Positions 20,101-28,611 are shown, counted from the stretch's first letter. The stretch is 64,000 nucleotides of DNA from Pseudomonas sp. R84 (GCF_009834515.1 NZ_CP019426.1:5091001-5155000); one strand, 5' to 3'. A program made the numbers and translations. The notes: generated from the letters alone by a model not told the origin.

Positions 20101-20290
20101 GTGAACCGGAAATGTTTTTGATCAGATTGATGGTCGGGGGGGGAGGAGGTATGGAATCAAGAGAGACGTCAGAACTCTCGACAGGGAAGTCAACCTGTTC
20201 GGATCCACTTTCAACTTCGCCACCCCCTTGTGGGACTTCCAGGGACTCGCCAGGCGTGTCCTCATTTGTACCGTCATTAGATATGGACAT
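17156..20290 (-). CDS. Ig-like repeat protein of the Tc locus
   Basis: A 1044-residue protein with the start ATG preceded by CAGGAGA. There is no signal peptide. The first 50 residues are acidic and end in a proline run (SIPPPPPT). The rest is about ten beta-sandwich repeats of 85-100 residues with the pattern P-x-G ... SGxGxxGAxVxV ... G-x-W ... LPxGxxxVxVxQ ... S (for example VFSGSGWSGAEVYINF, TFSGKGFNGATVHVRH, SVTGSGGMEGATMRLW). Such Ig-like repeats usually form rigid stalks or ligand-binding rods. The gene lies directly upstream of tcA in the same direction but has its own operator-like site. Its job in the toxin complex is not known; host-surface binding or presentation of the complex is an inference. 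Confidence 0.75.
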   Translation of the reverse strand: MSISNDGTNEDTPGESLEVPQGGGEVESGSEQVDFPVESSDVSLDSIPPPPPTINLIKNISGSPYPGAGTGISGAYVFIYVAGTPTGVIGGAPVTSGKWSGAITFPVNVNKSRIEVLQRLDGQYSERTAPMEIYRAILTFPRPNTPELANGLIFRGIGAPNSKVLIVKSPPHHGEVLSAETTIDGQGNWQAPLTANTLNGPVSVSALVSHVGTTSIYTLPVLFTVLAPPVVLKPLPSSLNDQSFLLEGNNGTPGARLEVLPPVGDTPLYGSGTVPAGDGAWSIPLTGVPSGKLNLVVEQISNNVRSGRSQTLSLQIRPPVLLIAGPPAASIQNTSFTLTGKGAVANATIKIFKDLSGNPPLISIPGATAGDWTASLSGLAPGVLSLVAVQEVDGVPSTPSAARAFKIRPPKLADPVVTYPTDTTVKFSGAGHDRATVQFTIDSDPSATPPPPVVVANGKWETIATNWPVGTYKLTIVQKLTDGAGGWIESLPLEFTLNKALPDVSDLKHTVEYRPTFSGKGFNGATVHVRHPNSANLAAPAKDVVGNEWSTTASAEWGPTNNREVHIKQVLNGQWSPTWCVLNVTIPPLAPELNVPSEEGLSPVFSGSGWSGAEVYINFSDDPQTYKVNVVAKVWTFQRPTPFSVNTPHKIEVHQVAQGLDSPKVDRTFTVYPVIAQPVITYPLQGSEVPRDISVTGSGGMEGATMRLWDDRFGKYLTLPQRLTNNDKWSIDLTGLAFDEHVIRAEQTIYERPFKRSEQCKFKAVVLPPEITCPNGGEKLSRTSTLSGKGMPYAQVEVWMLGDTSAPLTEAEVNSEGEWSVVVTLPVGHKTIWALQIYDNDGDPQTSRDSDRVTYQVVPKAPDIESPTTDDHAGRVLVVSGFGVSGDTVTVKVGSAHQSAPVRADRTWWVRLELDQPGGDSLLEVVSALGEFESAPATRPIVLNTYEPTIEVPAPGSWVANPVSLAGNGRQGVGAVVSWFNPDLVLTANIPVDPLNGWQAQSGPLLMAGGQWFRFRQSLTDAEKGSDWIDSERFEVEPGSSKFS

Positions 20291-20357
20291 AACTGTCTCC
20301 TGGACTGTTCAAGAATGGCGATGCTGAGTGCAAAAAATCCTAGGGCGAACTCGTGCA

Positions 20358-20384
20358 CTTGCGCACCTGATACTTCTGACAGTC
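20358..20384. promoter_or_regulatory. Degenerate copy of the Tc palindrome upstream of the Ig-repeat gene
   Basis: This stretch contains CTTGCGCACCTG and, five bases on, TCTGACAG. The segment before tcB (28722-28746) has the same two blocks with the same five-base spacing. The left palindrome arm is altered here, so it may be a weaker site. It lies about 70 bp from the start of the Ig-repeat gene. Confidence 0.5.
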
Positions 20385-20873
20385 CCGACCAACGGCAACA
20401 CTTCCCACAACCTACTCTGACTGCGTCCTGCAAGGGGAGTGACAGCGGGCTACATCGATCACTACTCAAAAAAGCCGCTACTGCGCCGTCGCGCAATTAC
20501 GTGAATCGTGGCATGCAGATACTCATGGTCGCGCCTGACGTTAACCCCGAAGCGATGGCCATTCAAACCTACTAAACCTTTTCTTCGGTCAGCATTCTGC
20601 TGCTCGACCCCGTGACAGCCCCGAAGACAAGCCAAGGCATCTGACGATGGCGATCTATCAATTGAGAGAGATGGGAGTTATTACAGGTGGAGAAGGCGCT
20701 GGATCAGGAGCGAGTGATCGCTGTGGTCTGGTTTTGGATCAGGGGAACCTGTGAAGACTCCATCGTTCGCAAGCCCGCTCCGACAGGGTCTGCGTCGACA
20801 GCAGCTCTCATGCACAGTGCCAAACTTACAGGCGGCGGCTTACCAGCAATGGCAACAGCGAGCGCCGCCGAAA
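20385..20873. other. Intergenic space without a supported gene
   Basis: About 490 bases between the Ig-repeat gene promoter region and the PilZ gene. Short open frames here have no ribosome binding site and no recognisable protein features. No clear terminator or repeat was seen. Confidence 0.5.
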
Positions 20874-21296
20874 TCAAGCCGAAGCCGGCAACGGCTGAAA
20901 ACTGAAATACTGCCGCAACGCCTGCACCAACTGGCCAAACTCCACCGGCGGTTGCAGGAGAATGAACCCGGCGTCGTAATGCAGTGGTGTGGCGTCTTCA
21001 TGGCACCAGACGCAACACGCGGTGAAGTCCATGACCTGTTGGCAGCCATCGCTGGCGGGGATTTTCAGGCGTAGCTGGAAGTCCACGCCCACCATCATCG
21101 GCAACTGGCTGATCAGCATCAGCCCGTCTGCGGAGACATTGCCGAGAAAACCGATCTGTTTGTCGGTAACGGTATTGAACACTCTGAGGAAATACGGCAA
21201 TTGATGCCGTTCGATCCGGCGGTCGGTAAACATGCGCAGTTCGCCATGCAAGGCTCCGTCACAGAGCCGCACCTTTGCTTCGGAACGTTCCTGCAT
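20874..21296 (-). CDS. PilZ domain protein
   Basis: A 140-residue protein, chosen from the ATG at 21296 with GGGGAG upstream. A later ATG (MFTDRRIERHQLP) is possible. The PilZ c-di-GMP-binding pattern is visible: TDRRIERHQLP (RxxxR) followed by NVSADGLMLIS (D/NxSxxG), with the domain filling most of the protein. It is probably a c-di-GMP receptor acting in the cytoplasm. A diguanylate cyclase lies 4 kb away, but nothing in the sequence links the two. Confidence 0.85.
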   Translation of the reverse strand: MQERSEAKVRLCDGALHGELRMFTDRRIERHQLPYFLRVFNTVTDKQIGFLGNVSADGLMLISQLPMMVGVDFQLRLKIPASDGCQQVMDFTACCVWCHEDATPLHYDAGFILLQPPVEFGQLVQALRQYFSFQPLPASA

Positions 21297-21464
21297 TGCA
21301 GGCCCGCTCTCCCCGCTTCCGGTGTGACGGTCGCTACGTCGCCGTCACTTGACCACTTGCCAGTCGCAGGTGTTGCTCCGGGTTTACAGATTCGGCTCTA
21401 AACCCGGGTTATTCGACTATAGCTCAGCTTGTACACACGGCCAGATTTTGTATGACAACTGTCA

Positions 21465-21851
21465 TCAGAAGCGGGTCGGGCGCACCACGGCAGCGGCACT
21501 GCGCGTCGGGTAATGGCCCAGGCTCTGCAAGGTTTCCAGACGCGCGCGGGCGCGGAAGGCGTATTCGCTGTTCGGGTAAGACGCAATGATGAACTGGTAG
21601 GTCTGCGCCGCGTCGACAAACATCTTCTGCCGTTCCAGACACTGGCCGCGCATCATCGACACTTCCGGCCACACGTACGGGCGGGCACGGCTGGCGCGTT
21701 CGACCTTGGACAGTTCGAGCATGACCTGCTCGCAATTGCCGCGGTCATAGGCGCTGTAAGCGTTGTTCAAATGATGGTTCATCGACCAACGGGTGCAGCC
21801 CGTCACGGCGAGGACGCTGAGGGCAAGGGCGGCAATGGGCAACAATCGCAT
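21465..21851 (-). CDS. Small TPR-like lipoprotein
   Basis: A 128-residue protein starting at MRLLPIAAL with AGGAGAACCCCC upstream. A lipoprotein signal peptide with lipobox LAVTGC places it in the envelope. The mature part has TPR-like helices (LNNAYSAYDRGNCEQVMLELSKVE, then FVDAAQTYQFIIASYPNSEYAFRARARLETL), a pattern shared with YbgF/BamD-type scaffold proteins. No specific function is assigned. Confidence 0.8.
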   Translation of the reverse strand: MRLLPIAALALSVLAVTGCTRWSMNHHLNNAYSAYDRGNCEQVMLELSKVERASRARPYVWPEVSMMRGQCLERQKMFVDAAQTYQFIIASYPNSEYAFRARARLETLQSLGHYPTRSAAAVVRPTRF

Positions 21852-22023
21852 GGGGGTTCTCCTGTCTTGTGCTCTGTATCGACCCACGGTCGGAAATCTT
21901 CAGGCGCGTTTGTCCCAAAGTTGCCTTGTTCAATAAAGAAACCATTAAGTAGTGCAAACGAACAATGACTACACCCTTCGAGCATAGTAGCCTTCGCTAG
22001 CGCTTGAACTCAGGAGTCTTTGC

Positions 22024-23475
22024 ATGTCCGTCCGTCGTACCAAAATCGTCGCTACCCTTGGCCCGGCCAGTAACTCGCCGGAAGTTCTCGAACAGCTGAT
22101 TCTGGCTGGTCTGGACGTTGCCCGTCTGAACTTCTCCCACGGCACCCCCGACGAGCACAAGGCTCGCGCGAAGCTGGTGCGTGACCTCGCTGCCAAGCAC
22201 GGCCGCTTCGTCGCCCTGCTCGGTGACCTGCAAGGCCCGAAAATCCGTATCGCCAAATTCGCCAACAAGAAGATCGAGCTGAAGATCGGTGACAAGTTCA
22301 CCTTCTCCACCAGCCATCCGTTGACCGAAGGCAACCAGCAAGTGGTCGGCATCGACTACCCGGATCTGGTCAAGGACTGCGGCGTGGGCGACGAGCTGCT
22401 GCTCGACGACGGCCGTGTGGTGATGCGCGTTGATACCCAAACTGACGACGCATTGCATTGCACCGTGACCATCGGCGGCCCGCTGTCCGACCACAAAGGC
22501 ATCAACCGTCGCGGTGGCGGCCTGACCGCGCCGGCCCTGACTGAAAAAGACAAGGCCGACATCAAGCTCGCCGCTGAAATGGAAGTCGACTACCTCGCAG
22601 TGTCCTTCCCGCGTGACGCTGCCGACATGGAATACGCCCGTCAACTGCGCGACGAAGCCGGCGGCACTGCCTGGCTGGTGGCGAAGATCGAACGTGCTGA
22701 AGCCGTGGCCGATGACGAAACCCTCGACGGCCTGATCAAGGCGTCCGACGCAGTGATGGTTGCCCGTGGTGACCTCGGTGTGGAAATCGGCGACGCCGAA
22801 CTGGTGGGCATTCAGAAGAAAATCATTCTGCACGCACGCCGCCACAACAAGGCTGTGATCGTCGCGACCCAGATGATGGAGTCGATGATCCAGAACCCGA
22901 TGCCGACCCGCGCCGAAGTGTCCGACGTGGCCAACGCCGTGCTCGACTACACCGACGCCGTGATGTTGTCTGCTGAATCCGCTGCCGGTCTGTACCCACT
23001 GGAAGCTGTGCAAGCGATGGCGCGCATCTGCGTTGGCGCTGAAAAGCACCCGACCGGTAAAACGTCCAGCCACCGCATCGGCAAGGAATTCACCCGCTGC
23101 GACGAAAGCATCGCACTGGCGACCATGTACACCGCCAACCACTTCCCGGGCGTCAAAGCGATCATCGCGCTGACCGAAAGTGGCTACACCCCGCTGATCA
23201 TGTCGCGTATCCGTTCTTCGGTGCCGATCTATGCGTTCTCGCCGCACCGCGAGACTCAGGCGCGCGCAGCCATGTTCCGTGGCGTGTACACCGTACCGTT
23301 CGATCCGGCCTCGCTGGAACCGCACGAAGTCAGCCAGAAGGCGATCGACGAACTGGTCAAGCGCGGCGTTGTGGAAAAAGGCGACTGGGTCATCCTGACC
23401 AAGGGCGACAGCTACCACACCACCGGCGGCACCAACGGCATGAAGATCCTGCACGTGGGCGACCCGCAGGTCTGA
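22024..23475 (+). CDS. pyk: Pyruvate kinase
   Basis: A 483-residue enzyme that converts phosphoenolpyruvate and ADP to pyruvate and ATP in glycolysis/Entner-Doudoroff metabolism. AGGAG lies before the ATG. It has the N-terminal TKIVATLGPASNS and RLNFSHG motifs, the active-site Lys in VAKIERAEAV, the Mg-binding MVARGDLGVEIG, and the ATQMMESMI and AVMLSAESAAG motifs, with full family length. It is a single-gene unit with a strong terminator directly after it. Length and motifs fit the PykA-type isozyme of Pseudomonas. Confidence 0.97.
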   Translation: MSVRRTKIVATLGPASNSPEVLEQLILAGLDVARLNFSHGTPDEHKARAKLVRDLAAKHGRFVALLGDLQGPKIRIAKFANKKIELKIGDKFTFSTSHPLTEGNQQVVGIDYPDLVKDCGVGDELLLDDGRVVMRVDTQTDDALHCTVTIGGPLSDHKGINRRGGGLTAPALTEKDKADIKLAAEMEVDYLAVSFPRDAADMEYARQLRDEAGGTAWLVAKIERAEAVADDETLDGLIKASDAVMVARGDLGVEIGDAELVGIQKKIILHARRHNKAVIVATQMMESMIQNPMPTRAEVSDVANAVLDYTDAVMLSAESAAGLYPLEAVQAMARICVGAEKHPTGKTSSHRIGKEFTRCDESIALATMYTANHFPGVKAIIALTESGYTPLIMSRIRSSVPIYAFSPHRETQARAAMFRGVYTVPFDPASLEPHEVSQKAIDELVKRGVVEKGDWVILTKGDSYHTTGGTNGMKILHVGDPQV

Positions 23476-23493
23476 GTGATGCGCTGAAAAACC

Positions 23494-23523
23494 AAAGCCC
23501 CGCCATGTGAATGGCGGGGCTTT
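23494..23523 (+). terminator. Rho-independent terminator after pyk
   Basis: AAAGCCCCGCCAT - GTGA - ATGGCGGGGCTTT is a perfect 13-bp stem followed by TT and further T. Confidence 0.95.
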
Positions 23524-23557
23524 TTGTTGTCTGCGTTGAATCCGACCGGTTCTTTCA

Positions 23558-23640
23558 AGTCGATGTATAACGCATTACACCTCGGTCGGCTCCCTCTGGG
23601 AGAGGGCTGGGCGGGCGGCGTTCCGATGAGGGTTGGCTTT
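23558..23640. repeat. Truncated MITE-like CTCTCCC element
   Basis: The sequence GTCGATGTATAACGC..CTCGGTCGGCTCCCTCTGGGAGAGGGCTGG matches the right half of the elements at 47.3 and 51.8 kb but lacks the left half and part of the terminal repeat. It is a decayed copy. Confidence 0.6.
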
Positions 23641-24390
23641 TCAATGCCGTTTGATAAACCCGGTCAACGCCGCCATTGCTTCCGGCGAACGAAGGCGCTG
23701 GGTGAACAACACGCCCTCCTCCTCGATCACCTTGCGAATCAACTCGCGATCCGGGGCTTTCATCAATTGTTTGCTGATGCGCACCGCTTCCGCCGGCAAT
23801 TCTTCAAAACGCAATGCCACTTCCCGTGCCTTGCGCAACGCCGCTTCACCACTGCCCAACGCCTCAGTGGCAATCCCCCACTGCGCAGCCTGTTCACCGC
23901 TAAATCCTTCGCCGAGCAACAACAACTCCGCCGCTTTGGCCTGCCCAAGCAAACGCGGCAGGATCAGGCTCGAGCCGAATTCCGGGCACAACCCAAGATT
24001 GACGAACGGCATGCGCAACCGCGCATCGCCGCTGACGTAAACCAGATCGCAATGCAACAACAGCGTGGTGCCGATGCCCACCGCCGCGCCGGCTACAGCG
24101 GCAATCACCGGCTTGCGGCATTCGAGCAGATTGAGCATGAAATGAAACACCGGGCTGTCGAGGTCGCTCGGCGGTTGCTGGATAAAGTCGGCGATGTCGT
24201 TGCCGGCGGTGAAGCACGCGGCGCTGCCGGTGATCAGCACGGCGTTGATCTCAGGATCGCCATCGGCCTGCTTCAGCGCTTCGGCGAGACGGCTGTACAT
24301 GGCGCGGGTCAGGGCGTTTTTCTTGTCCGGGCGATTGAGCCACAGGGTCAGCAAACCGCGTTCGCGCTCCAGCAGGATGGCATCAGTCAT
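23641..24390 (-). CDS. Enoyl-CoA hydratase/isomerase family protein
   Basis: A 249-residue crotonase-fold protein. The features seen are LNRPDKKNALTRAMY, the oxyanion-hole segments ITGSAACFTAGNDIADF and AVAGAAVGIGTTLLLHCDLVY, and the C-terminal helices. It probably acts on an acyl-CoA in the cytoplasm. An Asp replaces the first catalytic Glu region of true hydratases (FVNLGLCPEFGSS keeps the second Glu), so isomerase or hydratase activity cannot be told apart. It is the last gene of a three-gene run with the ferredoxin reductase (28-bp gap) and the diguanylate cyclase. Confidence 0.88.
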   Translation of the reverse strand: MTDAILLERERGLLTLWLNRPDKKNALTRAMYSRLAEALKQADGDPEINAVLITGSAACFTAGNDIADFIQQPPSDLDSPVFHFMLNLLECRKPVIAAVAGAAVGIGTTLLLHCDLVYVSGDARLRMPFVNLGLCPEFGSSLILPRLLGQAKAAELLLLGEGFSGEQAAQWGIATEALGSGEAALRKAREVALRFEELPAEAVRISKQLMKAPDRELIRKVIEEEGVLFTQRLRSPEAMAALTGFIKRH

Positions 24391-24418
24391 GGCGTGTCTC
24401 GCGTCTGAAATTCAGCGC

Positions 24419-25354
24419 TCAACCACGGCTCAAAAATACGTCGGCCAGCAGTTGGTTGCGCGGCAATCCGGCCAGGTACAGACGCCTTGCGAAAGCGTCG
24501 ACACTGGTCGTCGAGCCGCAGACTAAGGCCAGGGTTTGCCGGGAAACAAGGCGCAGTTGCGCCAAAGCGGCGGCTGAGTCGGCCGCCGCCCACAGTTCGA
24601 CAGTGAGGTTTTCGCGCTGTGCGGCCAGTGCGGCAAGGGGTTTGGCCAGATAGTGTTCATCAGCGTCATGAGCCACATGAATGACGCGGATCGCGCCTTG
24701 GTGATCCTGACGCAAGGCTTCGCGCAGCACGCCGAACAACGGGCCAAGACCGGTGCCGGCGGCGAGCAGCCATAGCGGCCGGCTGTGCCAGTCGGGGTCG
24801 TAATGCAAGGCGCCGCCGCGCAATTCGCCAAGGCGAATCGCGTCGCCGATCTGCAAACGTCGCGCCGCATCACTGAATTCGCCTGGCTGACGGCAATCAA
24901 GGTGGAATTCGAGAAAACGGTCTTCTTCCGGCAGGCTCGCCAGCGAATATGGCCGAGCGATGTGATCGATCCACAACACCAGATGTTGCCCGGCGCTGTA
25001 GCGCAACGGCCGTTGCGGGGTCAGACGCAAGCGCAGGACGCTGTCGCTGAGCCAGTCCAGCGCCTCGACCACCGCCGGGCGACCGTCGGTGACCGGGTCG
25101 AAGGTGTGCACCTGCAAGTCTTCGACGACCTGACACTGGCACGCCAGACGCCAGCCTTGCTGACGCTGTTCGGCGCTCAAGGCGTCCGGGCGATTGTCGG
25201 TGGGCAGGCCTTGCACGCATTGCACCAGACAGGCATGACAACTGCCGGCGCGGCAGCTGTAAGGCACAGCGACGCCGTTCTGATTGAGGGCATCGAGCAG
25301 ATTGCTGCCCGCCGCCACTGACCATTGTCGTTCACCGACGCGAAGTTCAGGCAT
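24419..25354 (-). CDS. [2Fe-2S] ferredoxin-type oxidoreductase
   Basis: A 311-residue protein. The N-terminal plant-type ferredoxin domain has CRAGSCHACLVQC and a fourth Cys in WRLACQCQV. It is followed by an FAD-binding domain (ARPYSLASLP) and an NAD-binding domain (LLAAGTGLGPLFGVL). It would pass electrons from NAD(P)H through FAD to the iron-sulphur centre, in the style of oxygenase reductases. No oxygenase gene is adjacent, so the partner is unknown. Its ATG overlaps the end of the diguanylate cyclase gene by eight bases, which fixes the start at 25354. Confidence 0.88.
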   Translation of the reverse strand: MPELRVGERQWSVAAGSNLLDALNQNGVAVPYSCRAGSCHACLVQCVQGLPTDNRPDALSAEQRQQGWRLACQCQVVEDLQVHTFDPVTDGRPAVVEALDWLSDSVLRLRLTPQRPLRYSAGQHLVLWIDHIARPYSLASLPEEDRFLEFHLDCRQPGEFSDAARRLQIGDAIRLGELRGGALHYDPDWHSRPLWLLAAGTGLGPLFGVLREALRQDHQGAIRVIHVAHDADEHYLAKPLAALAAQRENLTVELWAAADSAAALAQLRLVSRQTLALVCGSTTSVDAFARRLYLAGLPRNQLLADVFLSRG

Positions 25355-26465
25355 CGACGCTCTCCCACGCGGCCGCACAACGATTGCGCCCGTCACGCTT
25401 GGCCCGATACAACGCCTGATCGGCACGCTGCAAGGCGTCGTCCAGATCATCGCCCAACGCCAGCAGGGTCATGCCGGCCGACAGGCTGAGGTTGCGCACA
25501 TTCAGTCCGACCAATTCGACGTCGGTGAAGGCGATGCGCAGACGCTCGCAACACGCGGTCAGCCGTTCGGCATCGCAATCGGGCAGCAACAGGACGAATT
25601 CCTCACCACCATAGCGCGCCAGCACATCGCCGTCGCGCAGACAGGCTTGGGCAACGCCGGCGAAGGCCTGCAACACCTGATCGCCGGCGGCATGGCCGTG
25701 CAGGTCATTGATGCGTTTGAAGTGGTCGAGGTCGATCAGTGCCAGACCGTGCACGACATCATCGTCCATTGCATTGAGTTCACGTGTGGCCAGACGCAGA
25801 AAGTGCCGACGATTGAACAGGCCGGTCAATTCGTCGGTGGCAACCAGATCTTCGAGCTGACGCATCATCCCGCGCAGGGTGTCCTGATGCGCCTGCAAGG
25901 CAAACCGGCGCTGGCGCTGGCGTTGCCGCGAAACCTGGACGAAGCGTGCGTAAAGCACCAGCCACGCCAGCACCATCGCCAGAATGCACACCTGCAGGGC
26001 AGCAAGCGCCGGTTCGCGCAAGCGGAAGTGGTAGCCGTCCCACAGCGTGATCGCGCAGAAACTGAAGAACACCAGCAGTGCGCAGCGGATGAACGCCCGT
26101 CGACTGAGATGGAACAGGCCGAACAGCAGGATCAGCACGTAGAACACCAGAAAGGCGCCACGGGCTTCATCCAGATGGGCGATCAGCCAGGTCTGCCAGC
26201 CGAGACCGACCAACACCTGCGCTTCGGTCAGGCTGGGATCGGCAAAGCGCAGGTTGCGCCCGCTCCAGAACAGCGCGAACAGCACCGACTGGCTGATCAC
26301 CACCAGCGCACTGCCAATGGTCACGGAGCTCAGGGACTGGGCGTAATGTCCGGTAAAAAACGCCAGCCACAGCAGCAGCAAAGCCAATCCATAGGTGGCT
26401 GCAGCGAGGGCAAAGCGTTTGAGCAAAAGACGTTGAATGGCGTTATGGGTCAATCGTTGACTCAC
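25347..26465 (-). CDS. Membrane diguanylate cyclase (GGDEF)
   Basis: A 372-residue protein beginning at a GTG. The N-terminal half contains about five or six hydrophobic spans (LAAATYGLALLLLWLAFF and others). The C-terminal half is a GGDEF domain with ATDELTGLFNRRHF, DLDHFKRIND and the active site RYGGEEF. An inhibitory-site RxxD (RDGD) lies five residues before GGEEF, so product inhibition is likely. It should make c-di-GMP from two GTP at the inner membrane. It is translationally coupled to the ferredoxin reductase. Confidence 0.92.
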   Translation of the reverse strand: MSQRLTHNAIQRLLLKRFALAAATYGLALLLLWLAFFTGHYAQSLSSVTIGSALVVISQSVLFALFWSGRNLRFADPSLTEAQVLVGLGWQTWLIAHLDEARGAFLVFYVLILLFGLFHLSRRAFIRCALLVFFSFCAITLWDGYHFRLREPALAALQVCILAMVLAWLVLYARFVQVSRQRQRQRRFALQAHQDTLRGMMRQLEDLVATDELTGLFNRRHFLRLATRELNAMDDDVVHGLALIDLDHFKRINDLHGHAAGDQVLQAFAGVAQACLRDGDVLARYGGEEFVLLLPDCDAERLTACCERLRIAFTDVELVGLNVRNLSLSAGMTLLALGDDLDDALQRADQALYRAKRDGRNRCAAAWESVDA

Positions 26466-26600
26466 CGTGCGAAAAGAGGCTGACCGAGTGTCCTACTCTA
26501 CAGACCGGCTGCCACTTTAGAGGCGTAGTCGATAAATGACCACCGATTTTCGGGCTCGAAATTTGACGTCAAAAGTGTGGCCTGCGTCTACCGTCAAAAG

Positions 26601-26807
26601 CCCCTCACCCTAGCCCTCTCCCAGAGGGAGAGGGGACTGACCGAGTTGTTTTTCCGAGTTACACCGACCTGAAATACCAAGCCGAACTCAGGCTTGAACA
26701 ACATGAAGATCAGCTTCCTTTCCCGAGTCGAACTCAGGTCTGAACTACATGAAGATCGGCTCCCTTTCCCCCTCGCCCCCTTGGGGGAGAGGGCTGGGGT
26801 GAGGGGG
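26601..26807. repeat. MITE-like CTCTCCC element, copy A
   Basis: Bounded by CCCCTCACCCTAGCCCTCTC on the left and its near inverted copy GAGAGGGCTGGGGTGAGGGG on the right, about 207 bp. The internal TACACCGACCTGAAAT motif is shared with copies C and D. No open frame is supported inside. It lies in the 622-bp gap before the fumarase gene. Confidence 0.75.
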
Positions 26808-26957
26808 TAGATGCTGAAGTGCAAACCCGATGTCCGATATTCGCCCACCCATGCGACCAACGAATGACTGCCGGCGCGTGTATGCCCCACCGAGGCGCGG
26901 TATACTGCCGCGCCTTTTTAGCGTCGCGCCAGCAGCCCCGGCGTGCCCGGCCCCAAG

Positions 26958-27055
26958 GGCCAGCTTCAAGTTGCAAGCTTCAAGCCGCTAGCTCAAGCAG
27001 TCCGCGTACTGCTCCAACTTGCCGCTGAAAGCTTGAAGCTTGTAGCTGCCCCATA
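26958..27055. repeat. GCTTCAAGC/AGCTTG-type dispersed repeat
   Basis: An imperfect inverted arrangement of CAGCTTCAAGTTGCAAGCTT and CTTGAAGCTTGTAGCTGCC. Similar sequence occurs at 54.50-54.58 and 63.06-63.13 kb. It lies just before the fumarase ribosome binding site. Confidence 0.65.
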
Positions 27056-27087
27056 GAATGTTCCCGTCTTTTAGAGGAGCGCGACTC

Positions 27088-28611
27088 ATGACCGTGATCA
27101 AGCAAGACGACCTGATTCAGAGCGTTGCCGACGCCCTGCAGTTCATTTCCTATTACCACCCCGTGGATTTCATCCAGGCGATGCACGAAGCCTACCTGCG
27201 CGAAGAATCGCCAGCGGCCCGTGACTCGATGGCGCAGATCCTGATCAACTCGCGCATGTGCGCCACCGGCCATCGCCCGATTTGCCAGGACACCGGTATC
27301 GTTACCGTGTTCGTGCGCGTCGGCATGGACGTGCGTTGGGATGGCGCCACCATGGGCCTGGACGACATGATCAACGAAGGCGTGCGTCGCGCCTATAACC
27401 TGCCGGAAAACGTCCTGCGCGCCTCGATCCTCGCCGACCCGGCGGGCGCTCGCAAAAACACCAAGGACAACACCCCTGCCGTGATTCACTACTCCATCGT
27501 CCCGGGCAACACCGTGGAAGTGGACGTGGCGGCCAAAGGCGGCGGTTCCGAGAACAAGTCGAAAATGGCCATGCTCAACCCGTCCGACTCGATCGTTGAC
27601 TGGGTGCTGAAGACCGTTCCGACCATGGGCGCCGGCTGGTGCCCACCGGGCATGCTCGGCATCGGCATCGGCGGCACCGCCGAGAAAGCCGCAGTCATGG
27701 CCAAAGAAGTGTTGATGGAATCCATCGACATTCACGAGCTGAAGGCCCGTGGCCCACAGAACCGCATCGAAGAAATGCGTCTGGAGCTGTTCGAGAAGGT
27801 CAACCAGTTGGGCATCGGCGCCCAGGGCCTCGGTGGCCTGACCACCGTGCTCGACGTGAAAATCATGGACTACCCGACCCACGCCGCCTCGCTGCCGGTG
27901 TGCATGATCCCGAACTGCGCCGCCACCCGTCACGCGCACTTTGTGCTCGACGGTTCCGGCCCGGCCTCGCTGGAAGCGCCTCCGCTGGACGCCTACCCGG
28001 AAATCGTCTGGGAAGCCGGCCCGTCGGCCCGTCGTGTCAACCTCGACACCTTGACTCCGGAAGACGTGCAGAGCTGGAAGCCGGGCGAAACCGTCCTGCT
28101 CAACGGCAAAATGCTCACCGGTCGCGACGCCGCGCACAAGCGCATGGTCGAGATGCTCAACAAGGGTGAAACCCTGCCGGTCGACCTCAAAGGTCGCTTC
28201 ATCTACTACGTCGGTCCGGTTGATCCGGTCGGTGACGAAGTGGTTGGCCCGGCGGGCCCGACCACCGCAACGCGGATGGACAAGTTCACCCGGCAGATCC
28301 TTGAGCAAACCGGCTTGCTGGGCATGATCGGCAAATCCGAGCGCGGCCCTACCGCGATCGAAGCGATCAAGGACAACAAAGCCGTGTACCTGATGGCCGT
28401 TGGCGGCGCGGCTTATCTGGTTGCTCAGGCGATCAAGAAGTCGAAGGTGCTGGCATTCGCCGAACTGGGCATGGAAGCGATCTACGAGTTCGAGGTCAAG
28501 GACATGCCGGTCACCGTCGCGGTGGACAGCAAAGGTGAATCGGTACACATCACCGGCCCGGCGATCTGGCAACAGAAGATCAGCGAAAGCCTGGCGGTAG
28601 AAGTGCAGTAA
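27088..28611 (+). CDS. Fumarate hydratase class I
   Basis: A 507-residue iron-sulphur fumarase (fumarate to L-malate in the TCA cycle). The start MTVIKQDD has AGAGGAG upstream. The N-terminal part holds HRPICQDTG, GWCPPGMLGIGIGG and CMIPNCAATRHAHF, whose cysteines ligate the 4Fe-4S cluster. The C-terminal beta domain has GPTTATRMDKFT, GKSERG and YLMAVGGAAYL. Full length for the two-domain FumA/FumB type. It is a single gene with a strong terminator. Confidence 0.95.
   Translation: MTVIKQDDLIQSVADALQFISYYHPVDFIQAMHEAYLREESPAARDSMAQILINSRMCATGHRPICQDTGIVTVFVRVGMDVRWDGATMGLDDMINEGVRRAYNLPENVLRASILADPAGARKNTKDNTPAVIHYSIVPGNTVEVDVAAKGGGSENKSKMAMLNPSDSIVDWVLKTVPTMGAGWCPPGMLGIGIGGTAEKAAVMAKEVLMESIDIHELKARGPQNRIEEMRLELFEKVNQLGIGAQGLGGLTTVLDVKIMDYPTHAASLPVCMIPNCAATRHAHFVLDGSGPASLEAPPLDAYPEIVWEAGPSARRVNLDTLTPEDVQSWKPGETVLLNGKMLTGRDAAHKRMVEMLNKGETLPVDLKGRFIYYVGPVDPVGDEVVGPAGPTTATRMDKFTRQILEQTGLLGMIGKSERGPTAIEAIKDNKAVYLMAVGGAAYLVAQAIKKSKVLAFAELGMEAIYEFEVKDMPVTVAVDSKGESVHITGPAIWQQKISESLAVEVQ

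Noticed and set aside
4563..20290. Ig-module proteins as surface adhesins of the invasin/intimin type
   Set aside because: Neither has a signal peptide, LysM or outer membrane barrel, so export by the usual adhesin routes is not supported.
21997..23454. Long open frame (485 codons) antisense to pyruvate kinase
   Set aside because: It is a codon-bias shadow of a high-GC gene: no ribosome binding site, an odd His/Val/Gly-rich composition and no recognisable domain.
24385..24420. Frameshift between the enoyl-CoA hydratase and ferredoxin reductase genes suggesting a fusion
   Set aside because: Both frames are complete with their own starts and stops; the 28-bp gap is a normal operon junction.
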